64,000 nucleotides of DNA from Peptoniphilus rachelemmaiella (GCF_943169845.1 NZ_CALPBW010000005.1:1-64000), one strand, 5' to 3'. Shown: positions 43,836 through 51,809, counted from the first letter of the stretch. Numbers and translations: made by a program. The notes: a model not told the origin generated them from the letters alone.

Positions 43836-45324
43836 AATACTCACCTGCCTCTTTCTTATAGTTGTATAACTTCGATGTTTCTTTGTGCGCTTCGTCTTGC
43901 GTCATTCCTCTAGCTATCAGCCTTCGTTCATGGACTTCGTGCTTTAACAATGTTAAATCATGTTTCTTAATGTCATTTTGAGCTAATCGTTGCCAGCTTT
44001 GAGCAATGGCAAAGTCCGGATCGAATCTACGATAACCGTCAATCAAATGGTGTTTATCGATGAAAAGATACTCTTTTATCTCTTTTATAATAGATTCTTC
44101 ATAACCAGTGCTCGCTGCGATTCTTGCTACGTCAGTAGTTTGGCTCCGAATCTCATTGTAATAGAGCTTCGCATGCTTTCTTGCCTCTTGAGAGTGCTCA
44201 TCCGATATTGCGCCGGAAATGTTTCTATCACTCCTATTATACCCATCTTTTTTTGTCCTGTACACCTTCGCATGATTGCTGAATTTATCCCGTTCATGGC
44301 GCAACCGCTGTGCTCGCACTTTGTGCGTCGTTACACTCTCTTCGTAGCCAAGCTCGTCATACATAGTAATCTTTCGTTTTTCTTTCTTGATGGAATTTTC
44401 CAGATGCCGTATGCGTTGACCTGCTTCGTACGCAGTGTATTTTTTCCCTTTATACTCAAACGGTCGCGGTTCTTCGAAATCACTATATGCAGGTTCAGAG
44501 ATTCCCTCAAAGAAGGGGTACCAGCTGTGCCTACAATTAACGCCACTAAAACCGTCAGCAGAGCCATAACCAATATCATTCAACGACAAATAATCAGGTT
44601 TCCCACTTAATGAAACAATCTGCCCCTGCCATTCTTGGTGCGTGGGTCTTGCGCCGGCATGCGCGGATATTTCCATTAAATCTTGGCCGACAAGTTCCGC
44701 GTTCATGAGACCCATTTGCGTCGTTAACTGTCTAAATCCTGTGTTTACGCACATTCGCACGGCAGATTCTATTCGTATCGTTCTTCCCGAGGCATAGTCT
44801 ATGCTTACCAAGCCGCGGTCGGCGCATTTATTGACCATTTGTCGAATAATTTGATCGGAAGAAAAGGCGCCGGATCTTAAATTTAAAACTGCCTGAGATA
44901 GTTCTGTCCGGTAAAACTGCGTCAACCCCTTGCCGGCGAAACCGGTAGTTTTGGTGATATTCTTTAAATCATTTCCACTTTGTCTTTTAATTGCCTCAAC
45001 GAACTTCATGACCGATAAATTGTCTTGGTAATCCGGAAGATGCTTTTTCCCTTTTGCATATAGCTTTTTGTCATAGGCATATGATTTTACACCTGCCGCT
45101 TCCATGATCTTTTCAATTTCGGAGACCGATTGATTTGAAAACTTTGCAACCTTCTTCGTCATGTCATTAAGGCTGTAATCTACATCAATCATTGCTTCCA
45201 TTTGATTTCTCCCGGTCGCGGTTCTTAAATGTCTCGCTACATCCCGAAGCACATCGTCTTCAAGTTGTTCTAAATACTTCTGAATCTGTTTATCAGCTCC
45301 GACAAAATAATCTGGGCTAAGCAT
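43801..45324 (-). CDS. Phage minor capsid protein with C-terminal toxin-like domain
   Basis: Residues about 1-330 are a phage minor capsid (Phage_min_cap2) head-morphogenesis protein (RLAEVAR-type helices, FAGKGLTQFYRTELSQAVLNLRSG, HAGARPTHQEWQGQIVSLSG and CRHSWYPFFEG). Residues about 365-507 are extra: a helical domain with KEYLFIDKHHLIDGYRRFDPDF, IAQSWQRL and LLKHEVHERRLIARGMTQ, then a lysine-rich end. From memory this tail resembles C-terminal domains of polymorphic toxins, but I cannot name the family. The minor capsid protein is normally injected or lines the portal. Confidence 0.8.
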   Translation of the reverse strand: MLSPDYFVGADKQIQKYLEQLEDDVLRDVARHLRTATGRNQMEAMIDVDYSLNDMTKKVAKFSNQSVSEIEKIMEAAGVKSYAYDKKLYAKGKKHLPDYQDNLSVMKFVEAIKRQSGNDLKNITKTTGFAGKGLTQFYRTELSQAVLNLRSGAFSSDQIIRQMVNKCADRGLVSIDYASGRTIRIESAVRMCVNTGFRQLTTQMGLMNAELVGQDLMEISAHAGARPTHQEWQGQIVSLSGKPDYLSLNDIGYGSADGFSGVNCRHSWYPFFEGISEPAYSDFEEPRPFEYKGKKYTAYEAGQRIRHLENSIKKEKRKITMYDELGYEESVTTHKVRAQRLRHERDKFSNHAKVYRTKKDGYNRSDRNISGAISDEHSQEARKHAKLYYNEIRSQTTDVARIAASTGYEESIIKEIKEYLFIDKHHLIDGYRRFDPDFAIAQSWQRLAQNDIKKHDLTLLKHEVHERRLIARGMTQDEAHKETSKLYNYKKEAGEYYAKLKKRKKRK

Positions 45325-45327
45325 AGG

Positions 45328-46623
45328 CTACTCCACCGTTTCGTCATCTTCATCATCCGTTTCTTCGACACCAGGTAGCATGTTTTTTGCTTCTTCTTCA
45401 GAAATTCCATAGCGCCACATCAAATAATTTTCAGGCTTCATCAAACCGACTGCCACTTCTTGCATTCGAATCTTCTGTTCCGTTTCGCTATCCACGATCA
45501 AGGAATCATCAAAACTAAAACTAATGTCGGGTTCTTGTTTGTTTAGCCAGAAGCAAATCAGCTCAGCTGTTGCGACCAACGCTTTTTGAATTTCTTTTTG
45601 AATGTCAACGATTGTGGCATAAGATCGTTGCTTACTCGCCTTCACTTCAGTTGCCGTCTTGTCCACTTGATCTACTTCAGACAGTGTTCCATAAGCAAGC
45701 CCAACAGTGAATTCAATTCGGCGAAGGATTTTATTTAGACCATTGAACAAAGAAGAATCTCGAATCGCGGGGCTAAATACTTCATAAAATCCCGACTCTT
45801 GATCAATCCCGAGATTTCGGAATAATCTTTCTTTACCATGAGGAAGCTCTCCTCTTTGTGTTAAGACAGTTACGTCGGCATCAATGGCAAGTTCAGAACC
45901 TCTAAATTCCCATAAGGTGCGTTGGTATTGTTCGTCTGCATCTTGAATCAAGCTCAATGCTCTTGCAAAACACGAAACTACTTCTTTATTTTGCCAATCC
46001 AGGTTATTCGCTTGAGGATTCTTCAAATAGGCGAATAACGGTCGATCATAATCAATCACAGATTCAGGAACAATTCCTTCCCACTCGGCAATACTATCTT
46101 GAGTACATAATTCGCCCAATGTTGAATAGTTTTCAGAGCGATAGAATGAATTCGTCACGATCCAATGGTCATCTCTCACATGCTCTTCAAGCCGCGTGTA
46201 ATAAACATTTTTATCATCTTCAAACTTGATTGTTCGATCGATGAAAACCACGTGACTGTTAATATCTTTAATAACATAACGATCGGGTGTGGCAAAATCA
46301 AACTTAATCTCATCGCCCGCTGGGTACGGCTTTATAATCAAACCGCCAAATGCCATGGCGTACTCTGTAAAGTTCCTACAATGATCGATCACTTCTTGAT
46401 AGATTTGATTTAGTTCTTCGTCGTTTACAATTTCACTTTCCAATTCAATGGTCGCAAGTCTTGCAAACTCGGACGAAATGCTCGCAGCTAAACCTAGACT
46501 TTCTAAATTGTCACCACCGAGCCAGGGGTATTCGCCATGGTAGCAATCCATCCACAACATAAAATCATTTTGATTGCTTGATTTATTGATTCCAAGCCGT
46601 TGTCTAATCTCATCTTGTAACAC
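45328..46623 (-). CDS. Phage portal protein (SPP1 Gp6-like)
   Basis: A 431-aa portal protein forming the dodecameric DNA channel at the capsid vertex. Family-like segments include WMDCYHGEYPWLGGDNLESLGLA, AMAFGGLIIKPYPAG, RRIEFTVGLAYGTLSEVDQ with TATEVKASKQRSYATI, and an acidic C-terminus. It lies in the invariant order terS-terL-portal-minor capsid. The ORF begins 12 bases after terL stops. Confidence 0.9.
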   Translation of the reverse strand: MLQDEIRQRLGINKSSNQNDFMLWMDCYHGEYPWLGGDNLESLGLAASISSEFARLATIELESEIVNDEELNQIYQEVIDHCRNFTEYAMAFGGLIIKPYPAGDEIKFDFATPDRYVIKDINSHVVFIDRTIKFEDDKNVYYTRLEEHVRDDHWIVTNSFYRSENYSTLGELCTQDSIAEWEGIVPESVIDYDRPLFAYLKNPQANNLDWQNKEVVSCFARALSLIQDADEQYQRTLWEFRGSELAIDADVTVLTQRGELPHGKERLFRNLGIDQESGFYEVFSPAIRDSSLFNGLNKILRRIEFTVGLAYGTLSEVDQVDKTATEVKASKQRSYATIVDIQKEIQKALVATAELICFWLNKQEPDISFSFDDSLIVDSETEQKIRMQEVAVGLMKPENYLMWRYGISEEEAKNMLPGVEETDDEDDETVE

Positions 46624-46634
46624 GCTTTCACCTC

Positions 46635-47921
46635 CTACAGTACATTTAATGCTTTAATATATCTTTCCCACGAATATTCGAACGCGTCCAACGTATCTAT
46701 GTCGGATGTTCCGTCATCTAACCTTATAAAATCAGTTGGTTTATCCGGATCCCAAACAGCCATAGACAATGCTTCGGACAAACTCTCACAATCTTTTGTC
46801 ATATAAAAACGACCTGAATTCATAAGTTGGTCAGTCACTCTAATTCGGTCGTTGATTTCATTCTTTATTGAATTTTTTATCGGCGTAACAGTTTTTGTTT
46901 GAATGCCTCGTTTTAAAACTTGTTCAGCGGAATCTACGTGGCATGCTGCGACCGGTCCATATTTCATCGAAACAAACCGCTCAAACTCTAAATAATCTCT
47001 ATAAAGCGTTTCAGGATCTTCAGGTTCTGTTCTTCTGCTTGCCAGTGCGTACAATCGTTTCAAGTCTCGACTTATTCCACTTGCGACGAACGCATGCTTT
47101 GAACCAGATCCACCAAAGTCTAAGCCGATTTGAATGATCAACGGTTCTGAGATTTTCTCTAAGATATATTTCTTCGGATTGTTGGCAAAGTTCCGATAGA
47201 TCAGACCTTCTGCCACCATACGGCGACCTAAAATATCTCGATGGTACCAGACCGTATTAGGATCATATTGACTTTTGATTTCTAAAATACGTTCTTTCGG
47301 AAGATTAATGTTGTCGTCAATGGTGAAATGCTCGTAGTTATATCCGCCGATCAATTCGTCGCCCATATCTCGGTACCGGTCAATGTATTCGACATAAATT
47401 TTATGTTTCGGATGTGACGGGTTTAAATCCCAGAAGAACTTTCTTACTTTCGCAGCCGCTGTTCGGTTGAATGCTTCTTTGATCGTATTATCGTGATGCA
47501 AGTTGATCTCTGTTGCGATCCACATTCCGTACGAGTTACCGCGTATCTTCTTATAACTGTCAACTTTCGCACCGCCCGCAAATATAACAATTTTCTCTTT
47601 AAAATTAGTATGAGGCCCTTTTATAATCAAGGCCTCATTGTCTTTATATTTGCTCCAGCGGCATTGTCCTCGAAAAATAAATTCAAGACCGAAGCCGTTA
47701 GCATCTCCGATATTTAATTTTGCATTGGCTACCGTTGATCCAGTTGCGAGATGGATTCTGTCGGGTACCATCATCAATTCCATAGCGAAAGCGAATATGT
47801 TATCCACCGTTTTACCGGCACGAACCGCACCTTCTGCCACGTTGTACATGTTTTCTTTACATCCGCGAATATAGTTGATATGCTTATCGCTAAAATTAAA
47901 TGGAATCGTCTTTTTTTTCAT
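46635..47921 (-). CDS. terL: Terminase large subunit (PBSX family)
   Basis: The packaging motor ATPase and nuclease. Walker A is GAVRAGKT (residues 31-38), Walker B lies near YGMWIATEINLHHD, and the RNase H-like nuclease domain begins IQIGLDFGGSGSKHAF with a second acidic site at CHVDSAEQ. The 428-aa length matches PBSX-type terminases, which are often headful (pac) or cos users. It starts within the terS gene (26-base overlap). Confidence 0.92.
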   Translation of the reverse strand: MKKKTIPFNFSDKHINYIRGCKENMYNVAEGAVRAGKTVDNIFAFAMELMMVPDRIHLATGSTVANAKLNIGDANGFGLEFIFRGQCRWSKYKDNEALIIKGPHTNFKEKIVIFAGGAKVDSYKKIRGNSYGMWIATEINLHHDNTIKEAFNRTAAAKVRKFFWDLNPSHPKHKIYVEYIDRYRDMGDELIGGYNYEHFTIDDNINLPKERILEIKSQYDPNTVWYHRDILGRRMVAEGLIYRNFANNPKKYILEKISEPLIIQIGLDFGGSGSKHAFVASGISRDLKRLYALASRRTEPEDPETLYRDYLEFERFVSMKYGPVAACHVDSAEQVLKRGIQTKTVTPIKNSIKNEINDRIRVTDQLMNSGRFYMTKDCESLSEALSMAVWDPDKPTDFIRLDDGTSDIDTLDAFEYSWERYIKALNVL

Positions 47922-48534
47922 AAACTAATTCCTTGATTTCATCTAAGTCTTCAATTTCTTCTGAAATTCCTTTCAGCTTATCGATTTCAGTCTTGAGTTT
48001 ATCGATCCGAAGCTTCTGTTCTTCTGTAGCAAGTCCTTGATTACATTGTGCTTCGTACTTCACAATCATATTTGTTAGATTTGTCATCGCTCTCGCTTGC
48101 GATGTTAAGAAGCGTTCGTAGCGATCCCAAGCCGTGTGATATTCGTACTCGACGACATCACCGAATTCACCCTCACTTTTCTTTTTCTCTAGTCGCACTA
48201 GGTCTTCACGATTTTTTACCTCCATGATCGTCTGTGCCCGAATAATGGCCGCATACTGAATTTTGATGTTCTCCCATAGGATATCCAGCGGACTTAATGA
48301 TTCGATGGCATCTAAAAGTGCCTGTGTTTCTTCCGGCAAGTATTTACTGAACAGACCGTGCTTCTCTGCATTCTTGTTGCCGCGCATGTTTTCCGGTTTT
48401 GGCCCGGTGCTCTTTCCGCCATGTAATTTACATCGGCCGGTTCCCACATGATCCGTCCCCCATCCGGCTGTTTTCTTGCACGCTGTCCCTGCGCGCGTCT
48501 TTGCGCCACAATAATTCAACTTACGGCTCGACAT
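47896..48534 (-). CDS. terS: Terminase small subunit
   Basis: A 212-aa protein that recognises phage DNA for packaging. The N-terminus has cysteine/histidine pairs (NYCGAKTRAGTACKKTAGWG, GRCKLHGGKSTGPKPENMRGN) typical of HGG-type small terminases, then helices and a coiled coil for oligomerisation. ATG 48534 has GAGGTGG upstream. The G-rich hairpin element lies about 55 bases upstream and may be part of its packaging site. Confidence 0.87.
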   Translation of the reverse strand: MSSRKLNYCGAKTRAGTACKKTAGWGTDHVGTGRCKLHGGKSTGPKPENMRGNKNAEKHGLFSKYLPEETQALLDAIESLSPLDILWENIKIQYAAIIRAQTIMEVKNREDLVRLEKKKSEGEFGDVVEYEYHTAWDRYERFLTSQARAMTNLTNMIVKYEAQCNQGLATEEQKLRIDKLKTEIDKLKGISEEIEDLDEIKELVYEKKDDSI

Positions 48535-48586
48535 CACCCCACCTCTTTAAAAACTTATTCATAGATTATTCTCTATATATTCTGTC

Positions 48587-48650
48587 TTATGTATCACGGC
48601 TGAAACCCACCCCGCGCAACTGAAATGCCGTGCTTTGCGCCCCGCTCGGT
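48587..48650. repeat. Conserved hairpin element, copy A (near terS)
   Basis: On the plus strand TTATGTATC is followed by CACGGC (48595-48600), five bases, CCCACCCCGCGC, nine bases and GCCGTG (48627-48632). Copy B near 50034 has the same blocks with CGCGGC and GCCGCG, so the stem pair changes on both sides. The homology continues into a GCGC-x-CCGC tail. It lies between terS and the hicAB terminator. Confidence 0.7.
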
Positions 48651-48743
48651 TCGAGGAAATAGGAGATCAAAATGTACCATCCGTTCGAAACAGTCCATGC
48701 TTACGATTCATTTAAGAAGGCCCCTCCGAGCTACCTCAGGACA

Positions 48744-48775
48744 TAAAAAAAGAAACCTCCCGCGGGAGATCTCTC
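48744..48775 (-). terminator. Terminator of the hicAB cassette
   Basis: The palindrome CTCCCGCGGGAG (48757-48768), extended by flanking pairs, is followed on the minus strand by GTTTC and seven Ts. It lies 70 bases beyond the hicB stop and closes that cassette. The 48538-48847 interval otherwise holds the hairpin element copy A and a tiny plus-strand frame. Confidence 0.75.
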
Positions 48776-48847
48776 TACTTATCCATACTACCATTATGCC
48801 ACGGCAAAATCGGACAAAACGGACAAAAATAAAAGAGGCGGCCTGCG

Positions 48848-49258
48848 CTACCTCTTTGTATCAATTCCAATATAATTTTTAATGGCCGTTTGCAACAACT
48901 GAGAAAAATTGATGTTATATTCTTGAGCCGCATCGTTAAGCCATTTAGGTATAGTCAGTGTCTTTTTTACCGATTTATTTTGAAACTTATCCCTTACTAA
49001 GGGCATCCACACTTCCACTAAAACAACGGATAGTCCTTTGTTCAATAAACTCGAAAAACTCGTTGGTGAAGGGATTTCATTCCCATTTTCTTCAAGATCA
49101 TATAAACAGAGCTCTAAAACTTCTTTAGCCGACTCCATGATTTCGTCTTCACTCTCTGCAAAAGTAAATCCATTACTTATGTCAGGAAATATTATATCGT
49201 ATATCCCTTCATCTTCACTAAATGAAATGATGGCAGGAAAAATATAGCGATCCTTCAT
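48848..49258 (-). CDS. hicB: HicB antitoxin
   Basis: HicB neutralises HicA and represses the operon. The N-terminal degraded RNase H-like fold (YIFPAIISFSEDEGIYDIIFPDISNGFTFAES) is followed by a C-terminal ribbon-helix-helix-type DNA-binding segment (KKTLTIPKWLNDAAQEYNINFSQLLQTAI). I start at ATG 49258 (136 aa), behind a perfect AAGGAGG. The gene order hicA-hicB is standard. Confidence 0.88.
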   Translation of the reverse strand: MKDRYIFPAIISFSEDEGIYDIIFPDISNGFTFAESEDEIMESAKEVLELCLYDLEENGNEIPSPTSFSSLLNKGLSVVLVEVWMPLVRDKFQNKSVKKTLTIPKWLNDAAQEYNINFSQLLQTAIKNYIGIDTKR

Positions 49259-49319
49259 AAGTTCCTCCTTCTCATTTACATTTAATATTGTCACATAAGA
49301 AGGTGTTTGGATAACAGGG

Positions 49320-49514
49320 TTAAAACTTGAGCCCTGTTATCCGTTGAATGCTACTCACAGTACCGGCCGGAATCTCCTTAGAGGTGCATTTTATAGGTAC
49401 ACTTACACCGGTTTTTTTATTTCGGTAAATTTCATGTGAACCGTTAGTCCTTACATGTTCCCAACCATTTGCGAGTAGTTTCTCAACAACTTCTTTGTAT
49501 TTTTTTCTTGGCAT
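49320..49514 (-). CDS. hicA: HicA mRNA interferase toxin
   Basis: A 64-aa toxin with a double-stranded-RNA-binding-like fold that cuts mRNA. The sequence YKEVVEKLLANGWEHVRTNGSHEIY contains the catalytic histidine H27 in GSH, and the C-terminal SVPIKCTSKEIPAGTVSSIQR is typical. It is first in the cassette, 61 bases before hicB, with its own promoter. All key residues are present, so the toxin should be active. Confidence 0.9.
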   Translation of the reverse strand: MPRKKYKEVVEKLLANGWEHVRTNGSHEIYRNKKTGVSVPIKCTSKEIPAGTVSSIQRITGLKF

Positions 49515-49575
49515 ATTCCATCCTTTCTGCAGAAAGATTTTTTAAGATAAGAATATGGGCGATTGGGACATTATT

Positions 49576-49604
49576 AGTATATACGTGTTTTCAATACGTG
49601 TCAA
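49576..49604 (-). promoter_or_regulatory. Promoter and likely operator of hicAB
   Basis: On the minus strand TTGACA (49604-49599), a 17-bp spacer and TATACT (49581-49576) form a near-consensus promoter. The spacer holds two direct copies of ACACGTAT with 13-bp spacing, a plausible HicB operator. The -35 box overlaps the last codons of the upstream regulator gene. Confidence 0.75.
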
Positions 49605-49993
49605 TGGTTTTTGAGAAATCTATTTTGTATTTTTCTGGCATGGCTTTCATCCATGCTTCCCATGCTGCGCGATATCTTCTGCCAGCTCCACCCGTCGACA
49701 TAACGCCTTTGAAAGACCATCCTCGTCCTGCTGTCCTCGATCGACGAAATGAAATCTTCGATGCGAATCGTCTCATCTAGGCAAGCTGCAAGGCGCTTCC
49801 GCAGAATCTCTTCGAGGGCTTGCTTCTTTATGTCTACGCCTTCAATCCGCACATGTATCGGCTGATATGGAAACTCCGCGTTCGATGCCGTCACCCGATC
49901 AGATAAAGGGGCATGGAGCCGGCTAATGCGTCGTTCCAACTGTCGAATCTCTTTCTTAATGTATCTGTAGTTTTCCAGCGTTTCTTTGTCCAT
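49601..49993 (-). CDS. Sigma-70 region 4-like phage late regulator (ArpU/RinA type)
   Basis: A 130-aa protein. The N-terminal half is helical (ENYRYIKKEIRQLERRISRL) and the C-terminal half has a sigma region 4-like helix-turn-helix (SRTRMVFQRRYVDGWSWQKISRSM followed by DESHARKIQNRFLKN). Such proteins activate late gene transcription and lie just upstream of terS. Here the hicAB cassette has been placed between it and terS. Confidence 0.78.
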   Translation of the reverse strand: MDKETLENYRYIKKEIRQLERRISRLHAPLSDRVTASNAEFPYQPIHVRIEGVDIKKQALEEILRKRLAACLDETIRIEDFISSIEDSRTRMVFQRRYVDGWSWQKISRSMGSMDESHARKIQNRFLKNH

Positions 49994-50033
49994 GCTGCCC
50001 CCTTATGCTTGCGCCTTTTCCCTGCGCCTTATG

Positions 50034-50096
50034 TTATGTATCGCGGCAAGGTCCCACCCCGCGCTCATTGTGCCGCGTAGCGCTCCGCGACGGCTT
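50034..50096. repeat. Conserved hairpin element, copy B (upstream of the late regulator)
   Basis: On the plus strand TTATGTATC precedes CGCGGCA (50042-50048), then CCCACCCCGCGC, and TGCCGCG (50071-50077). The blocks match copy A at 48587 except for compensatory changes in the stem. The element is about 1.45 kb from copy A and together they flank hicB, hicA and the late regulator. The region 49994-50174 otherwise has no gene. Confidence 0.7.
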
Positions 50097-50174
50097 GCTT
50101 GGGCTCTCGCCCACTAAACGTAAAAAGTCGAAAAAGATGTTGTGTTTGCTTTCTGCCGTCGCCACCATATTTTT

Positions 50175-50405
50175 TCACCGGTCCGATAAATGCTCGGAAA
50201 GACCGCGCCATGCTTTCGCGTCGCAATCCATCCCCAGATTTTTGCACTCGGCGATCTCTTTTATAATTAGGTCTTTGCTCTTTTCCGTCAATTCGTCGCT
50301 GTTATCTTTTAGAATCCGCGCGATAATATCCACGATATACGTGCTTCGCCCCAGCGCGTATCTAAACGCTGCTATATATAATACTTGTTTTTCTGCTGTG
50401 TTCAT
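50175..50405 (-). CDS. Hypothetical phage early protein, 76 aa
   Basis: A helical protein (NTAEKQVLYIAAFRYALGRSTYIVDIIARILKDN, ending CDAKAWRGLSEHLSDR). Its start ATG 50405 overlaps the stop of the 50-aa gene in ATGA and has GGAGGG upstream. It resembles small phage proteins next to replication genes; no function assigned. Confidence 0.6.
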   Translation of the reverse strand: MNTAEKQVLYIAAFRYALGRSTYIVDIIARILKDNSDELTEKSKDLIIKEIAECKNLGMDCDAKAWRGLSEHLSDR

Positions 50406-50554
50406 TTTTCCCTCCACGTAAATTCCAGGCCGATCTCCTCTTCCAGGGCACGCCCCACCGTTTCGGCCGCTGCCTCGGCTTTTGCGTCTTTCTTGATCTG
50501 CTCGATCTGCGCCCAGGTGAGGTTATAGGTCGGCGTTTTATTTTTATTCTTCAT
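50402..50554 (-). CDS. Small hypothetical phage protein, 50 aa
   Basis: A frame too short for usual cut-offs but fully packed between neighbours. It encodes MKNKNKTPTYNLTWAQIEQI followed by KKDAKAEAAAETVGRAL and EEEIGLEF. It overlaps the upstream gene by 11 bases and the downstream ATG by four (ATGA). The charged helix suggests a small regulatory or adaptor protein; nothing more can be said. Confidence 0.65.
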   Translation of the reverse strand: MKNKNKTPTYNLTWAQIEQIKKDAKAEAAAETVGRALEEEIGLEFTWREK

Positions 50555-50789
50555 CGGCAATGATGCTCATTTCTTTTTCATCGCCAATGATTCTTATTTC
50601 TTTGATTTCGTCGCCATTTATTACGCGATAGCCGCCGCTTTCGGGGATGCACACGAATCCGGTATCCTCGATTTGTTCCATCAAGGTCCCTGATACGTTC
50701 ATCATTATCCTTTCTTCGCTTTTGTGTTTTTGGGTTTCGATCCTTGTTTTCACGACTTCGCTGTCGCTTAAATGAATTTCAATTCTCAT
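50544..50789 (-). CDS. Hypothetical phage protein, 81 aa
   Basis: An acidic 81-aa beta-rich protein (RIEIHLSDSEVVKTRIETQKHK, FVCIPESGGYRVINGDEIKEIRII). RBS GGGGGAGAAA precedes ATG 50789, nine bases after ssb ends. No family recognised. Confidence 0.6.
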   Translation of the reverse strand: MRIEIHLSDSEVVKTRIETQKHKSEERIMMNVSGTLMEQIEDTGFVCIPESGGYRVINGDEIKEIRIIGDEKEMSIIADEE

Positions 50790-50798
50790 TTTCTCCCC

Positions 50799-51251
50799 CT
50801 AAAAAGGCACGTCCGCGTTGTCTATCGGATAATATCCCACGTCACCGCCATTGCTTCCGCCCTGCGGGCCGAACGTTTGTCCGCCATTGCTGCTGCCATT
50901 GCTGCCGCCGTTTTCTGCTGCGGTCTCGATAAAGTGGACGCGGTTAATAATGACATCCGTGGTATACACCCGTTCGCCGTTCTTCTCGTAACTTCCCGTC
51001 TGTATCCGTCCTTCAAAGGCCACTCTATTGCCCTTACGAAAGTAATTGGCCAACAGCTCGGCGGTCTTCCCAAAGGCCTTGATGCCGATGAAATCGGCGG
51101 TAGGCCGCCCCGCTGCTTCCGCTTCTTGGCGCTTTTCGCGACTCATTCCCCGATCCACGGCAACCGTGGCGAAACAGTTCGCGGTGCCGCCTTGGCTGTA
51201 TTTTAATTCCGGGTCGCGTGTAAGGCGCCCGTATAGTGCGACTAGATTCAT
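50799..51251 (-). CDS. ssb: Phage single-stranded DNA-binding protein
   Basis: A 150-aa SSB protecting single-stranded DNA in phage replication and annealing. The OB fold starts MNLVALYGRLTRDPELKYSQ, with the usual ADFIGIKAFGKTAELLANYFRKGNRVAFEGRIQTGSYE. A Gly/Asn/Ser linker leads to the acidic protein-binding tip DNADVPF. It overlaps the 71-aa gene upstream by four bases. Confidence 0.92.
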   Translation of the reverse strand: MNLVALYGRLTRDPELKYSQGGTANCFATVAVDRGMSREKRQEAEAAGRPTADFIGIKAFGKTAELLANYFRKGNRVAFEGRIQTGSYEKNGERVYTTDVIINRVHFIETAAENGGSNGSSNGGQTFGPQGGSNGGDVGYYPIDNADVPF

Positions 51252-51463
51252 TCTTCCACCACTCTAACTTTTAAGTTCTCAACCCATGCGTATTCATCGA
51301 ACGTAAATTCTTTTTTTATCGCCTCTTTTATATCTTCCATATGTTTTTTGTAAAACTTTTCTTTATCGCTTTTATATTTGGATATAAGTTCCGGTTTTAT
51401 CCCAAAATCTTTTTCCTGCTTTTCTACATCTTCCACTAAATCAAATTCAATCTTTAACCTCAT
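51248..51463 (-). CDS. Hypothetical phage protein, 71 aa
   Basis: A small charged protein (LKIEFDLVEDVEKQEKDFGIKPELI, KKEFTFDEYAWVENLKVRVVEE). A strong TAGGAGGCGG precedes its ATG, immediately behind three 11-bp tandem repeats. It overlaps ssb by four bases. No family recognised. Confidence 0.6.
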   Translation of the reverse strand: MRLKIEFDLVEDVEKQEKDFGIKPELISKYKSDKEKFYKKHMEDIKEAIKKEFTFDEYAWVENLKVRVVEE

Positions 51464-51473
51464 TTTCCGCCTC

Positions 51474-51506
51474 CTACTAGAAGGTTACTAGAAAGTTACT
51501 AGAAAC
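51474..51506. repeat. Three tandem 11-bp repeats before the ssb pair
   Basis: Units CTACTAGAAGG (51474-51484), TTACTAGAAAG (51485-51495) and TTACTAGAAAC (51496-51506) are contiguous in the short gap between the DUF3310 gene and the 71-aa gene. The 11-bp step is close to one helical turn, which fits a protein binding repeatedly to one DNA face. Confidence 0.6.
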
Positions 51507-51515
51507 TACTCTTAA

Positions 51516-51809
51516 CTACTCTTCCCCGTTTTTCTTAACGTAACAATGCGCCGGAATGTTTATACCGTGGGAATGGCTTCCCGATTCTTTTTCTTCGGCC
51601 TCGACTTTTGCCGCAAGTCTCGCGACATAATCCTCTGCCTTGTATAAGTCTTCCAGCCCACCTTTAAGGGCATAGCGAATTAGGTACTTGAAGGCATTGC
51701 CACGAAGAAAGCCGACGTACTGTTCTTCCCCGAGGAGCTTCGCCAGAATCGCCATACTGTCCGACCCGTCTTCCAGAACATAGTGCGCCGGCGTATTGAA
51801 GTCTGTCAC
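51516..51809 (-). CDS. DUF3310 phage protein
   Basis: A 97-aa protein of the DUF3310 family (AILAKLLGEEQYVGFLRGNAFKYLIRYALKGGLEDLYKAEDY). Family members, sometimes called nucleotide-kinase-like, are widespread in siphoviruses and act near nucleotide metabolism or replication. It overlaps the upstream 72-aa gene by four bases. Confidence 0.8.
   Translation of the reverse strand: MTDFNTPAHYVLEDGSDSMAILAKLLGEEQYVGFLRGNAFKYLIRYALKGGLEDLYKAEDYVARLAAKVEAEEKESGSHSHGINIPAHCYVKKNGEE

Noticed and set aside
42954-43844. Small genes after the minor capsid gene as a dedicated immunity protein for its toxin-like tail
   Set aside because: The order is suggestive, but neither small protein resembles a known immunity family and YjcQ has a DNA-binding-like fold. 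Left as a test, not as a call.
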